A stretch of DNA of 64,000 nucleotides from Cyrtodaria siliqua (GCA_037043455.1 JAWPHD010001819.1:1-64000); one strand, 5' to 3'. Counted from the stretch's first letter, positions 26,501 through 41,500 are shown. Translations and numbers: made by a program. The notes: generated by a model from the letters alone, not told the origin.

Positions 26501-29500
26501 CTTTTCACAGATATTGCAATGTGTGAATTGTAAATATCTATTGTTGTGTATTGATTTCGATTTGAATAAACATAAACATGTTCATGAAGCAAAACATGGC
26601 CGGAGAACTTTAACCAATCTAGTAGCACATTTTTTAATGACAATCAACAAGTGCGTTAGACATGTTGTTTATATTATTCTAGAATATGTGGATGACATTC
26701 TTACCCTGATCTATCAGTACATACATATGCTGCAGAAAGAAGGCCCAAAGGAGTGGATATTCAACGAATGCAGGGTATGGGCTTCAACTCATTCACCCCT
26801 GTAAACTGCATTGGTATGGCCCAACTAAAAAGGGGGTAAAGTCCATTATGGAAATGTAGGATGAAAGGGTTAATATTCTGAGATGTGACCAGTGGAAATT
26901 AATTTTTAAAATAAATTGGTATAAGGTAAATAGAGCTTATGCTGCGGTTGATTGTGCATCCAAATGTCTCTCTGTCTGTCGGTTGGAAGTTTTAAGGGAG
27001 CATATATAATTACCTCTTTGTCCGTCTGTTTGTCCGCACCTACAAACGGGGGTTTACGTGGTTAGGGTCTAGGGTAAGGATTATATTTGTCTTTCAGTGA
27101 AATTATTTGTTTAAAGACACAAAATAAAGTTTTATGTGGCTAAAAAATGCTTGGCATTAACCACACAAATATACATTTGTTAGAATGTCCATCTGTCTGT
27201 CTGTCTGTCTGTCTGTACTGTTTTTCTTGTCCAAATCATAACTTGAAAACTACCTATGGGACTGGAATGTTACTCCACACAATGTTGGAGGACAATGAGC
27301 CAAAGTGCAGAACAGGAACCATAACTCCATCTTTATTAAAATAGGGTTATTACCCATAATGTTATAATTCTTGTCCGGTGCATAACTTTAAAGCTATTAA
27401 GGGGACAGGAATGAAACTTGACACATGTTAATGGGCATTGAGAGGAAGTGCAGACCGCAATAACAGTAACTCTGTATTTATTCATTTTAAGGTAACTGCC
27501 CTTTGTAATCTGGTTTAAAGTTCGGTTAAAATTTATTTTTCTTTATGCGCAGTTTTACACTGTTTTTAAATTCTTGTTTTTCAACAGGATTTAAGTAACA
27601 TGCAGTTCCGGTTCAAGGACAAGGAAAAGCCCCGCAGTTACACATCTGCCCTCTCCGGTATATTGCACGTAAGATAAAAAAATTATGTTTTATAGTCATA
27701 TACGCTTCATTCTCTGACAAGCCTAACAATCCCTATGGCTGCTATTGTTAAAAATAGACTGAAAGGAGAATATAAAAAAGCTGGTGTTCCTTTCTGTTTT
27801 GATCCAAAACAAATAGAGGCATTACTGCTGTTAATTTTGTATAAATCATTAATAGTAATTCATATATAATGCTTTTAGGCTCTAATAAATGCTTGTTTTG
27901 GGATTGAAGTACACTTATATGAAATAATATGTACAAATGACAGCAATATAAATAATGTGAATATATGAACACATATTCTAACACGACCTGCGCAGTCTTT
28001 CATATACACAAAGAAGAGAGGCAACTGTATGTTATTCTACGATAAAATACAGCTGTTCCATTAATTCCCCGCTTATATTTCATCCGCGATATAAACCCAT
28101 CATATGCATCAGTACACATAACATTAATAAGCAACTTGAACAAGCTAAGAACATTTGAAGTCATACAGCGCAAGCTATATGACGTAAGGAATGACTTAAT
28201 TGTTTGTCAAGTGACTATTAGTTTATTTAAACATATTGTACTGCGCAGAACTTTGCATACGGGGGCGCCCAATGGAACAGCCTGTAAAATTAGCAGCCTG
28301 ATTACCTTGACCTCCGAGATAATATATAGTGCCCCCACAATAGCGTAAACAATAAATATTGTTGGGTTAGAATCGAAATAATAAATACGTACTTGTATTT
28401 TATCGGTGAATAAAATAAAGTTAGTCGTTCGGATACGAGTAATTAAATGACTCGTGCTAACGCACACGTGATTTAATTACTACGCATCCGAACTCCTAAC
28501 TGTATTTTATTCACCGATAAAACACCGGTACGTATTTATTATTTCTTAATATTAATGACTTAACTATCAAAAAAATATTTTGGTAATATGTGGCTCATTT
28601 CTGTGCATTTGCTCATTTCATATGACTCTGAAGCACATTATCATGATGGTTGTCATCTGTATTTGTATTGGCACCAATCTCTCTCTAGTCCCATTAAGTG
28701 ATTATTGTATTATTGTTTGCAGGACTATCCTCTACCAGAAGTTTTGTGTGCACACTACATGCACACGGAGTACAAGCCCGAGTTGATCTCCATGGTTCTT
28801 GATAGACTGGTGCCAGAAAACATGAGGTAAATCATAGTTCTAGGTAGACTGGTGCCAGAAAACATGAGGTAAATCATGGTTCTAGATAGACTGGTGCCAC
28901 AAAACGAGGTAAATCATAGTTCTTGATAGGCTGGTGCCAGAAAACGAGGTAAATCCTAGTTCTAGATAGACTGGTGCCAGAAAACATGAGGTAAATCATA
29001 ATTCTAGATAGGCTGGTGCCAGAAAACATGAGGTAAGACTGGTGCCAGAAAACATGAGGTAAATCATAGTTCTAGATAGACTGGTGCCAGAAAATATGAG
29101 GTAAATCATAGTTCAAGATAGACTGGTGCCAGAAAACATGAGGTAAATCATAGTTCTAGATAGACTGGTGCCAGAAAATATGAGGTAAATCTTAGTCTTG
29201 ATCATCCAGACCTCTCGCGAGACTTCTCTCAAAGAAGTCCACACGATGGTCTGGAGTAAAGCTTCTTTAAGATTTTTGACATCAAAACGAGGCCTGTACA
29301 AAAGAAAATCACCGTCCGCTCATTGGTCAACTTCAGTTTGTTATGGGAATCTGTGGGAATCACCCCCTACGTCACGAAGGCGTCAGAAATTACGTGACGT
29401 TACGCGCAATGTTGTATAATAAAAGTGCACCAAACAAAGTCAGTGGATCACAATTAATACTAAAAAATAAATTTTATAAACATAATTTTGTAATATAGTT

Positions 29501-32500
29501 TATATTATGTTTTTAAAAATTACAAAAAACGAAGTTTTTTGTATATTGAATAAGTCTCATCCAAAGGACTGGTCAGGTGTCCATTGGAATTAATGTTGCG
29601 TGTAATACAACGTGCAACGTGATGTTGCGGTCAAAATGGCGTCACGTTGCAGTTGGTGCCGTCTATCGATCAAACATTTTAAAGAACCACGAGTCCAGAC
29701 GCTCGCTAGCGCTCGCAATCAGCTTGAGTGTGTCTGGATGATAGAGATTAGGTAAATCATAATTCTAGATAGACTGGTGCCAGAAAACATGAGGTTAATC
29801 ATAGTTCTACATAGACTGGTGCCAGAAATAGAGGTAAATCATAGTTCTAGATAGACTGGTGCCAGAAAATGAGGTAAATCATAGTTCTAGATAGACTGGT
29901 GCCAGAAAACGAGGTAAATCTTGACAATTTGTACACACAGAATCAACAGTAACTCCTGATCGAATATTTATAATGTTTTTCTTTAAAGCATTCAAAATGG
30001 CCACAGTTGTTTAAAAAAATGCAAGAAAGTAGGAATGGGAAGAATAAATTGAATGGGCCACTTAAAGGCAATCAAAAATGATGAATATCGTTAGATGAAT
30101 AATGCACTGAGGACTTTGTTCTTTTCATTATCATATAGAGAATATCATTTTGGTGCCTGATCACAGCCAGTTTATCAGGTGAGGCTGAGAAAAAAAAGAA
30201 GCCCAAGTCTGTGCCGAGGGCTTAATTTTTTTCTTGCCGAAACTGATAACCTGGATACGATCAGGCATTAACATGATATTCTATTTTAATATCATGTGTA
30301 TCGTTTAAAATCATTTAATTTACCTTTTCCCAATTTTTTTCCCGTTCAAAAACACCCAGACGTCTTCAAATATACCCTGACGTCATCAAAAGAGGTGCTG
30401 ACGTCATCAAAAAAGGTGCACCTGACGGGATAGGAAAGTAACTGCCAAGATAAGATTTTATCTCGGGCATCCTGTTTCTCGGCAGAATTATACATATCGA
30501 CATGATAAAATGCAATGAATGGATGGTTACAAATGAACTGGCTTCTGATGAAAACTGTTAAATTCAGCATAAAGGACTTGAGGCGATCCAGCCATTTTAT
30601 GTTTTGTGATTGAATTACACTTTATAATACTCCTGCTTAACTTCGTTTATGGGGTCTATACTGGTTTCACCTTGTCCGTCCGTCTCTGTCTGTAGACGCC
30701 ACCTTGTCCGCTCCATAACTCCTCTCCACCTAAAGCAAATGTCATGAAACTTCATGGATGAACTGCCTTTGGTGAGAGGATGACCCCTAGTGAATTTGAA
30801 GTCAGTAGGTCAAAGGTCAAGGTCGCCAGGACTGATAATGAAAAACCTTTTCAGCTCCATAACTCCTCTCCCTCTGAAGCAAATCTCATGAAACTTCATA
30901 GGTCAACTGCCTGTGGTGAGATGATGACTCCTAATGATTTGAGGTCAGTAGGTCAATGTCACCGGGACCTGATCATGAAAATCCTTGTCCCGCTCCATAC
31001 CTCCCCCCCCTTTCACCCCCCTCCCCCTGGAAGCAAATATTATGAAACTTACTGAGTGGACTGCCTGTGATGAAAAGATGGTCCCTATTGGTTTTGTGGT
31101 CAGTAGGTCAAAGGTCAAGGCCGCCATTACCTGATCATGAAAATCCTATTAAACTCAATCTTTACTCAAACGGTACGGTGGGGAATGGGGGGAGGGGGGA
31201 GGGGTGGGGGGAGGGTCGGGGGACTCTTTCTCTTGTATTTGTATTGGCACCAATTACTCTCCCAGATTATCTCCATTGTTATTTGAATAGTACTGTTGAT
31301 AGGTGACCAATGTTTTCATTATTTTTATTCTTCTGTCTAAATGTTAGAGTGTCGGTGGTAGCCAAGAAATATGAAGGCAAAACCAACACCAAGGAAGAAT
31401 GGTACGGCACAGAATATCTGATGGAGACCATACCAGCAGAAAAGCTCAAGGTAACTAGCAGGATAGAAGGTGCATTCTGTCGCCCGCTATTTCAAGCTAC
31501 TTCAGAGTTACCTCCCATATCGGGGGTGTATTATTTGGCCCGTAAGTTGACTGTTTAAGTTGAGAAAAGTACATGTGTGACTGCAAAATCTCAAAATCTG
31601 TAGGCGTGATTAGAACAAGTCTTTAATATGATAGCATGTCTAACCACTTGACCACCTTTGTTTGTGGTGTTTAGCTTTAATATATTTGTTGCTTTCCTAA
31701 GTTGTAAACGATTCTGTATTGCATGTAAATTAGACTAGTTACTCGTCGGATAATAATTAATAATAAATCGATAATCAATAAAAAAAATAATAAAAAAGAG
31801 TGGCCAGTCTGTTTTTGAGGATTCTGATCTACTATCTAGGCTATATTATTAAAGGTCGAAGCTAGAAAGTAGACTGGCCACAGAGCAGGATTTAATACAT
31901 AAATCCTTTAAAATGGGGTCATTCTTGATGTAAATATGTGGACACTAAGACTGTGTTGTGTTGTTTTCAGGCTTGGGGCTCCTGTTGCCTACATGAGAAC
32001 CTCACACTGCCAGATGTTAATGAGTTTATTCCAACAAACTTTGACCTTGTGAGCAGGGAACCGGAGGTAAACATTCCATTTTTTGGGTGCAAATGAACGA
32101 CTCAAATGTTAATCTTTGATCGATAAAACATCTGATTTGTACGGGTGTCGCCATGGTGTAATGGTTAGCCCTTTGGTCTAGTGAGTCAGGGATCGTGCAT
32201 TCTATCCCAGCCAGAAATACTTAAGAAATACATTAATTCCAGCGGGTTTATATTTTCCCAGATCAAAACCTGGTGGGCGGGACTTGAAGACCATCGATAT
32301 CGCGGTTTCGATGTGTTTCAAGTCCCAACCACCAAGTTTTGATCTCGCACAATATAAACCGCTGAAAAGATTTTTTTTTTTTTATCTGACATGCATTTTT
32401 ATTTATTTTATATGCATATTTTCGACAGATTGAACATAATACAAACACATTCTCACAACTTACATTGTACTTCCATCTCTTAGCAACAAACGAAGGACAT

Positions 32501-35500
32501 ATACAGCTGCATTGTGTTTCGAACAAGATCAATTTGTTGTTTGAACGTAACGTTGCCTTAAAATAACGTAATCGTTGTTTTGGATATTCCGACATTGAAA
32601 ATCGTTTAAAATGACGTTCTAACGGTTGAAGGACGTGACGTCAGAGGTTTATATTGCTTTTTTAAAAACTCCTCAATAGCCATTCAGCATTGAGTATTTT
32701 CATAAACCATGTTTATATAGATACAGAATTTCACACCTGACCAGTCCTTTGGATGAGACTTTAAACCGAGGTCTGCTCGATAAAAAGCTGATTGCAATCC
32801 AGCGAGCTAGGGTAAATAAACGCAACTCTGTTGCAGTTTGAACTCGTCTTTGCCAGATTATATGGAAATCAGTTTCATTTCATCCCTTTTGTTAATTCTT
32901 TCTTCTGGAAAGTGTTGTTATATTAGCTGAATTTTATCAACTACTTTTAATTTTTATTTTTCAGTCAAACAGTCCTCCAGTTGTCATAAAGGTATGTTTA
33001 TGTTTGTATTTGTTTGTTTCAAACCATGGAGATGATTGGAATGCATTTGGCACAATTATGTATCTCAACAAGACATCGGGTGTCTGGGTAGACAATGCAA
33101 CCCAAGGTTGAATTTCTTGTCGCGGCATTGTAAGTGAGAGGGTACGGCGATCGCCCGCTCGGATAATTGGGTTTTCTCCGGGTTCTCTGGTTTCCGTCCT
33201 AAGCAAGACCACGCTAATGCTGTCCTCTCCTGTCATCCGTGCCATCGAGACTGATTTGTATAAGCTGTGTAGCTTGTTTCGTAATCGGTGTAAAATAAAT
33301 AAAGTTTAAACTTTTGAACAATTCAGGGTGTCACATACTAAAATTAGATCTGTTGTCAAAGGTCAAAGTAATAATTTAGGAGAATCTGCCACTCTTCAGT
33401 TAGCATTTTTGATGGCAGTAATAACAGCATTCTTTGCATGATATACTTTGTTAATATAGAAAAACACAATACAAAGAGGGATCAGCTATTTAAACACTGT
33501 ATTAAAGGCAGAATATAATTAGTGAATTGAAACAGGTGACAAAGTATTCAGAAGCCTTATTTGTCCCATTTCTAGTCGTGTGAGATAGAGTTTTTCCCCA
33601 TGTGAGATAACTCTATCTTACATGACATGTGACTCTTACATGAAACGCCATGACGTCACCAAATCATGATGTCACTTTGGTGACGTCGCCTTATTCTAGC
33701 GTAAAATAAACTACAGTCAATGATGTATGCCTGTACTAAGCGCATAATGGGAGAAAAATAATCCATCATGAGTTTATCCATGTGAGATAGGGAAATCTCA
33801 CCCTCAGAATCAAAATTAAACCAGGAACTCGGCAGAGCCTCGTCCCTGGTTACAAGTCTGACCCTCAGGTGAGATTTTCCTATCGGCCGAGTTCCTGGTT
33901 TCAATTCTGATTCCGAGGGTGAGATTTCCCTATCTCCCATGGATACTCATGATGGATTCTTATAATCTCAGGGAATTATGCTATCGAATCAATAGAACAG
34001 AATTTAACTGTGCAAACAATGCCAAATAAATAGTGTCAGTACCTCAGATGTACTATTATGCTGTATCTTATGAATGCTACACTCAGCATAACATAGCCAA
34101 ATGGTTTATTAGGGTATGTAAACAAAGGCTAAAAATGTTGCGTAACTTTTTAACAAAGAGTTTGTTTCAAATTAATTCAGTTGATTCCTGGAGACATCGT
34201 GTGATTTAATATAAATTTAATAGTAATATTATACACTTCTAATCAACACAAAGTCTGTGTCATATCCGTTAAGGTCGGAAATAAACATTGAGGCTTTAAC
34301 CAGACTTGCAAATACCATGGATATATTTTATTTTAATCAAGGATTCTGGTATGACAAGGTTATGGTTCAAGCAAGATGAAAAATTCCTTCTACCAAAATC
34401 ATTTGCCAGCTTTGAATTGACGAGGTAAGTTTGACTATCAGCTCATTTGAATTATCAATTTCTTGGTATACCTCCGTCTCCAAAGGGAGATATAGTGAAA
34501 GTGCCCATACATGTTTAAATATGAAAACTTAATGCAAATTACTTGTATTGATGCATGTTAACCAACCATAAAATGTCCAAAAGAACAACATTTTATGAAA
34601 AAAATCGTTTTTTTATTTTCAAATTTCTTCATCAAACTTTGTAGATGTATAGTTATTGACACAAGTCAGCACATGTACCAAACCAATATCGAAAGGTCCG
34701 AGTCACAGCTTGGGTTCGGAGGTCAAATTTGAAAAACGATTGGGGATCTCATTGTCGTGACTGTTTCCGATTTATTCAAATATTGATTGTACACTGACGA
34801 GATATGAAAACGCAACAACGGGTTTGTAGGAGTATATTAGAGAAAATAATTACATAACACTCATAAATTAATCAGTGACTCTTCAACAATGCATGTGTAA
34901 AAACAAAATGATGATTCCACCAACCGATATTACGTAATCACTGTTTATTCCACATCAGTCAGTTTAAATGGTCAGTACCGGGTATGGCCCCCATTTCTCC
35001 TGATCACTTCCTGAAGCCGTGAACGCATTGAACGACAAAGATTCCTATAAACTCGACGTGGAATGCGTCCCCACTCATAAATCAGTGCATTCGTTAACTC
35101 CTGGACGTTTCTTGGAGGGTTAGGACGTTGACGCACCCGACGTCCTACCTCATCCCAGAGATGCTCTATAGGGTTACAGTCAGGTGATAAAGCCGGCCAC
35201 GGCAACACAGGAATGTTGTTATTGTTCAGTACGTTCATTGTCGCCTGGCTCGATGCGGTGGGGCGTTATCATGCATGGACGTAAATCCGTTACGTTGCTG
35301 GAATATCGGCAGGACCACGGGCGTGATAATCTGATTGATATAGCTTTGTGCATTCAAATTGCCATTGTAAATGACTAGCTGTGACTTAAAATCACTCTTG
35401 ATAGCGCCCCAGACCATAACGCTGCCGCCACCGTAACGTTCATGCTCCACAATACAATTATCTGCAAAACGTTCATTACGTCGACGGTACACGCGTACTC

Positions 35501-38500
35501 TGCCATCTGCATTGAATAAATTGAATCTAGATTCATCCGAAAACAAAACCATATTCCAGTTCACATTATTAATGTTTGCACGTGCCCATTGGTCGATGAT
35601 GTACGGTAAGTACGGGAACTTAAGCTGGCCGCCGGCACCTTAATCCGTAATCACGCAATCGTTTAGCCACTGTGTTTCGATTGATAGGGCGACCCCTTGT
35701 CCCAACGACTATATTCGCAGTTGATGTCGCCGTAAGTTTACGATTACGTAGATGACGTTGACGAATGTAAACGTCCTGACGTGGCGTCGTAACTGGCATC
35801 GCCCCAGGTCGAGGACGGTCCGACACGGTACCGGTAAGATTGTATCGCTGAAGCAACCGCGAAATTGTCGATCGGTTGACGTTAAAACGTCTAGCGACTT
35901 CCGTTTGCGTAATTCCAATTTCCAAAAGTCCCAAAATCCGATTTCGGTCTGCGTTATTTAACCGTGGCATCTCTCGAATTTAAAATTATCCAACAATTTA
36001 TTGAAATTATGATTTGTAGGTGTGTTACACATGTACTGAAATAAAATTTCAATTGATTTGACCACATGGTAAATGTGCACAGGACGCACGAGGAAAACGA
36101 AGCGGACCTAGCTATTGTGATTTTACAGTATAATGGGCTGATTAAATTCAGTCAAAATGGATCAAGTGTATCGAGCTATGTATGTGTTCAAAATGTTAAG
36201 GCTATGCCATTCTTAATGAAAAATATATTTAGACATTTGTTTGTTGCGTTTTCATATCTCGTCAGTGTATGTCAAAGTTTCAGTGTTATATCATTATGAT
36301 GTCAAATAGAAAGTTTGTTTTGTCTGTGCATAATTTTGACTATTTTAATACACCCATGTTTATGATACATGTTTATCCAGTGAAACTATATGCAACTACC
36401 ATTCATTGGACAGGAAATAAAGAAGAAATACTATGTTCTGATTACAATTTATAATCTTAAGAAAATATTTTAATTACTTTGGTATTTAGGGGGCTTGACA
36501 TGCAGTCCAACTTCCACTTAATGGCTGTTTATTTTTCTGAGCTGTCTTATTTCTTACTGATGCTTCCTTGCTTAAATGTAATAATGACAACTTCAACCTT
36601 TTCAATAACATCATCATCATCAAACTCATCATTTATACCATCGTCAACATCATGATGATGATGATGATCATCATCATCATCATCATCTGCATCATCATCT
36701 TATCATCATCATCTTCATCATCATCATTATTATCATATTTATTATCATCATTATCATCATCATCTCATCATCATCATCTCATTATCATCATAATTAAAAT
36801 AATCATCATCATCATTAAAATCATCATCAGTATCATCTTTGGCAGCATCATCATCGACATACCATTCAGCTTCACCACCAATTAGTGACTTATTAACCAA
36901 AATAAAACTAAATATCATCACACGGAACATTACAAAACTCATGATAATGATCACGATTGTCAATTTCAGTCCTCTGGTGTACATAGATCCGCTGAACGCC
37001 AATCTGGCGGTGCTGTTCGTTCACCTGTTTCGAGACTCGCTCAATGAGTACGCTTATTCAGCGGAAATAGCTGGCCTGGGATACAACCTCAGCAGTACAG
37101 CCTATGGAATCAGTGTAAGCTAACTGTCTATGGAATCAGTGTAAGCTAACTGTCTATGGAATCAGTGTAAGCTAAATGTCTATGGAATCAGTGTAAGCTA
37201 ACTGTCTATGGAATCAGTGTAAGCTGACTGTCTATGGAATCAGTGTAAGCTAACTGTCTATGGAATCAGTGTAAGCTAAATGTCTATGGAATCAGTGTAA
37301 GCTAACTGTCTATGGAATCAGTGTAAGCTAACTGTCTATGGAATCAGTGTAAGCTAAATGTCCTCCTGCTCTGTTTTCCTCATCACCAGCAGAAAAAGCC
37401 GGCCGCCAAATACACTTTTAAAAAAAATGCCTTGGTATACTATAGATTTTAGTCTTGTTTTAGATTTCCTAAAAGCAATCAGACTTTATAAATCATTATT
37501 ATGTGTTCTTGTATATATTTACTTGTTTATATACCCGTTGACGTGCATTTGTTGATTTACATAATATTATATAGTTTATATTACTACCATATCAACCCTT
37601 ATTTTTTAATAGTTTTATCTTTATATATTTACATTAATTTTTAATTACTACTTCATTTCTTCATCTTTCGTCGGTTTTTGCGCACAATATGACCTATTTA
37701 TGAGTCGATGTGCCATAAAACACCATTCATTCATTCATTCTATGCTAAAAAGTCAGACCAAACTTTTTTTTGGTAAACAATAATCCAAATACACAGCACA
37801 TGAGACCAAAATGAGTTCATACTTAGGCACCTTATATGTGAAATCAAAACCCATTATGATTGTTTATTAACATTTAGATAGACATCCACAATTCGTCCAG
37901 ATAATCACTGCCCCTTTAACCTGCATAGAGACTATTTGACAGTTTTCAAACTTTCATTATAGAAACACTTGATCTACCTATGCATCTTATCAGAGGTTGA
38001 TTAGATGCAGCAATGTTTGTGGGAACTTTGGCCTATGTCAGTCTAACTGTCCCACAAACATGGATTTTTCATATAGAACATATAGTAACTTTGCCTATTT
38101 ATAAGTTCAAAACTAGATGTGCAGTTTTGCTTTATTTTCTCATCAAAGGGACAATGTCCGTAACTTTTAGCGTATAAAACACAAAATAATTACGTTAACA
38201 AACAGAACACACCAACCATTATTGAATATTTACTAAATAAAACCAAGATTGACAGAATTCAATAGCGGTACAAAAAAAAAGAACCGCTTCGTGGGGTTGA
38301 ACTCGTTACCCACACTAAAATCACACTCGATGGTAATAATAATTTAACTTTGCAATACTATTAGTTGATCTCGCTCCCAACTGAGCTAAACAAGCCGGAC
38401 GTATTGCGCAAGACGTACTGTATAGAAAACCTGATGCGCTAATTAAATGGATGTCACGTGATCAGCACAAACTGTAAATATTGTGGGTCCCACTTAAATT

Positions 38501-41500
38501 TTTTATTTTCAAACTCACGAATGTATTACTGCTGACTTATCTGGGTCTATGCTCACGTTTTCATGCATACATTTCACTAAATAAAAATCCGTTATGCTTA
38601 AGATCTGCTTATTTATGGACAGTGTCCCTTCAAGTCTAGACAATATACATTCTGGCAGTTGTAGCTTTCAATCTATGCCGGTTACCTGTATGTGTTAACA
38701 TATTTAGCCCCGTGTGGTTCCCGGGGGCCCCCGTTTGGTCACGGGGCAAAGAATAGGGCCACTGCAGATCCCTTTGGAGGGGTAGGCAGAGGGGTAGAAT
38801 CCCTCCAAAATCATGTTCATTTTATCATTTTTTGTTCATGTTCATTAAAGGTCTTCATCATTATCCCTGCATTGTTTCAGGTGCTATCTCGCTCGCATCA
38901 AAAGAGCAGTGGCAGAAAAACAATAACATGGCTCCAGCGTAAATGGAGTTTCTACGATAGAATTTGCAGCAACTCTGCAGTTCAGGGTGAGAAGGTTCTA
39001 GGCCCATTTTCCATATTTTATCTCGATGTACATGGAAGATGAGCCTGGCATGTTCGTGCCTGTTAGGCGCCATATATCCTTTTCAGTTGTTGGTTCGCCT
39101 TAAAACCCAATTCAATTCAATTCAGTTAACATATGTAACATGCATACTGTTGTTTTCAGCTTGGTGTAAAGGGATACAATGAAAAGTTAGACGTGCTGCT
39201 GAAGAAGGTTGTGGATAAAATGGTGTCCTTCAAAATAGAGCCCAAAAGATTTGAAATTATCAAGGAATTGGTAAGCTTTTTGTTTCCGCTACATTTAAGG
39301 GTTCTGTCCGGTAAATAACCAGCAGGGCCCAGTTGTTCAAAGATCGATTAGCTTAATCCTTGATTAGTGTAAACTTTCAAAGTACATTTTCTCATACAAT
39401 TCTAAAAGTTTTCAATTTGCATTTCTTCTTAACATAATGCTTTTACATGCTCAATTTCTGGTAGAAATATTCATTTATCGGAAATTCAGAGATATTTGAA
39501 TTTTGACTTAACGCTCGATTAAGTTAACCGATCTTCGAACAACTGGATTATTGAGAGTTCCGAAAAATTTGAATAAAGGTGAAAGAATTAACAAAATTGG
39601 ATGATAAACAAAGAAGATATGATCATTGGAAATTTCTGTTGAAACAGGTATGGAAGCCAGTAGAGAAGCTTACTCCATCTGTATTTACATCGTTTCTATT
39701 CTCGGTAACAAGTGTCACATTACTGTTCCACATATAGACTGATTGGGTCCGTCTTTTTTTTGCTGAATTTAATAGTTATCGCCATCTTCAATTTAATATA
39801 AAATAACACGCTTTGAGATGATAAAACGTCCATTTAATATTGTTTTTCAGCTGTACCATCGGATGTAATTTGCTAGACTTTAACATTCTTAATTTAAGGG
39901 GAAATAACTTTCTGCAAATTTAAATTGAATAGTGTGTACTGGTTGTGTCCCTTTGCTAAGTTTTTTTAATACAAGCTATTTTATTTTTATTTTACCGTGT
40001 AACATATATTCAATGGTTTAAAAAAAAATCTTCCTGTGCATGGGTATAACAGTATTTATATAGGTAATCTGGTTGGTTAGAGAGTGTTTGTTAACATTTT
40101 AATGTTTTTTTCTCCCATCGTCTGATGATAGCGTCCAGTGGGTAAATGATGATATCTGGTACACAACTAGTATAGCTATTAGACTAGCATACTGGACCTT
40201 CACAAAATAACAGCATGTCATCTGAATGGTCCATAACTATCTTCTTTTCTCAGCACCTCCGTGGCCGAGGGCTTAATGACATTGTGTTGTAAACCCTCTT
40301 GCCTCCAAATGTGTTGAAAAATGACGTAAAACACCATACAAACAAACTCATCTTTTCTTTATAATAACTAGTGAGGTTAGCTAAGGCAGCAGCTCACCGA
40401 GCGGTTGAAGGTCTGTGGCACTCTTATCACCGAGTGCTTGAAGGTCTATGGCACGCTTTATCACCGAGCGCTTGAAGGTCTGTGGCACTCTTATCACCGA
40501 GCGCTTGAAGGTCTGTGGCACTTTTATCACCGAGCGCTTGAAGGTCTGTGGCACTCTTATCACCGAGCGCTTGAAGGTCTATGGCACTCTTATCACCGAG
40601 CGCTTGAAGGTCTATGGCACTCTTATCACCGAGCGCTTGAAGGTCTGTGGCACTCTTATCACCAAGCGCTTGAAGGTCTGTGGCACTCTTATCACCGAGC
40701 GCTTGAAGGTCTATGGCACTCTTATCACCGAGCGCTTGAAGGTCTATGGCACTCTTATCACCGAGCGCTTGAAGGTCTATGGCACTCTTATCACCGAGCG
40801 CTTGAAGGTCTATGGCACTCTTATCACCGAGCGCTTGAAGGTCTGTGGCACTCTTATCACCGAGTGCTTGAAGGTCTATGGCACTCTTTATCACCGAGCG
40901 CTTGAAGGTCTGTGGCACTCTTATCACCGAGCGCTTGAAGGTCTGTGGCACTCTTATCACCGAGCGCTTGAAGGTCTATGGCACTCTTATCACCGAGCGC
41001 TTGAAGGTCTATGGCACTCTTATCACCGAGCGCTTGAAGGTCTGTGGCACTCTTATCACCAAGCGCTTGAAGGTCTGTGGCACTCTTATCACCGAGCGCT
41101 TGAAGGTCTATGGCACTCTTATCACCGAGCGCTTGAAGGTCTATGGCACTCTTATCACCGAGCGCTTGAAGGTCTATGGCACTCTTATCACCGAGCGCTT
41201 GAAGGTCTATGGCACTCTTATCACCGAGCGCTTGAAGGTCTATGGCACTCTTTATCACCGAGCGCTTGAAGGTCTGTGGCACTCTTATCACCGAGCGCTT
41301 GAAGGTCTGTGGCACTCTTATCACCGAGCGCTTGAAGGTCTATGGCACTCTTATCACCGAGCGCTTGAAGGTCTATGGCACTCTTATCACCAAGCGCTTG
41401 AAGGTCTATGGTACTCTTATCACCGAGCGCTTGAAGGTCTTTGGCACTCTTATCACCGAGCGCTTGAAGGTTTATGGCACTCTTATCACCGAGCACTTGA

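Noticed and set aside
36568..37002. Ile/Ser-rich and Asp-rich proteins on both strands
   Set aside because: They are products of an (ATC)n microsatellite.
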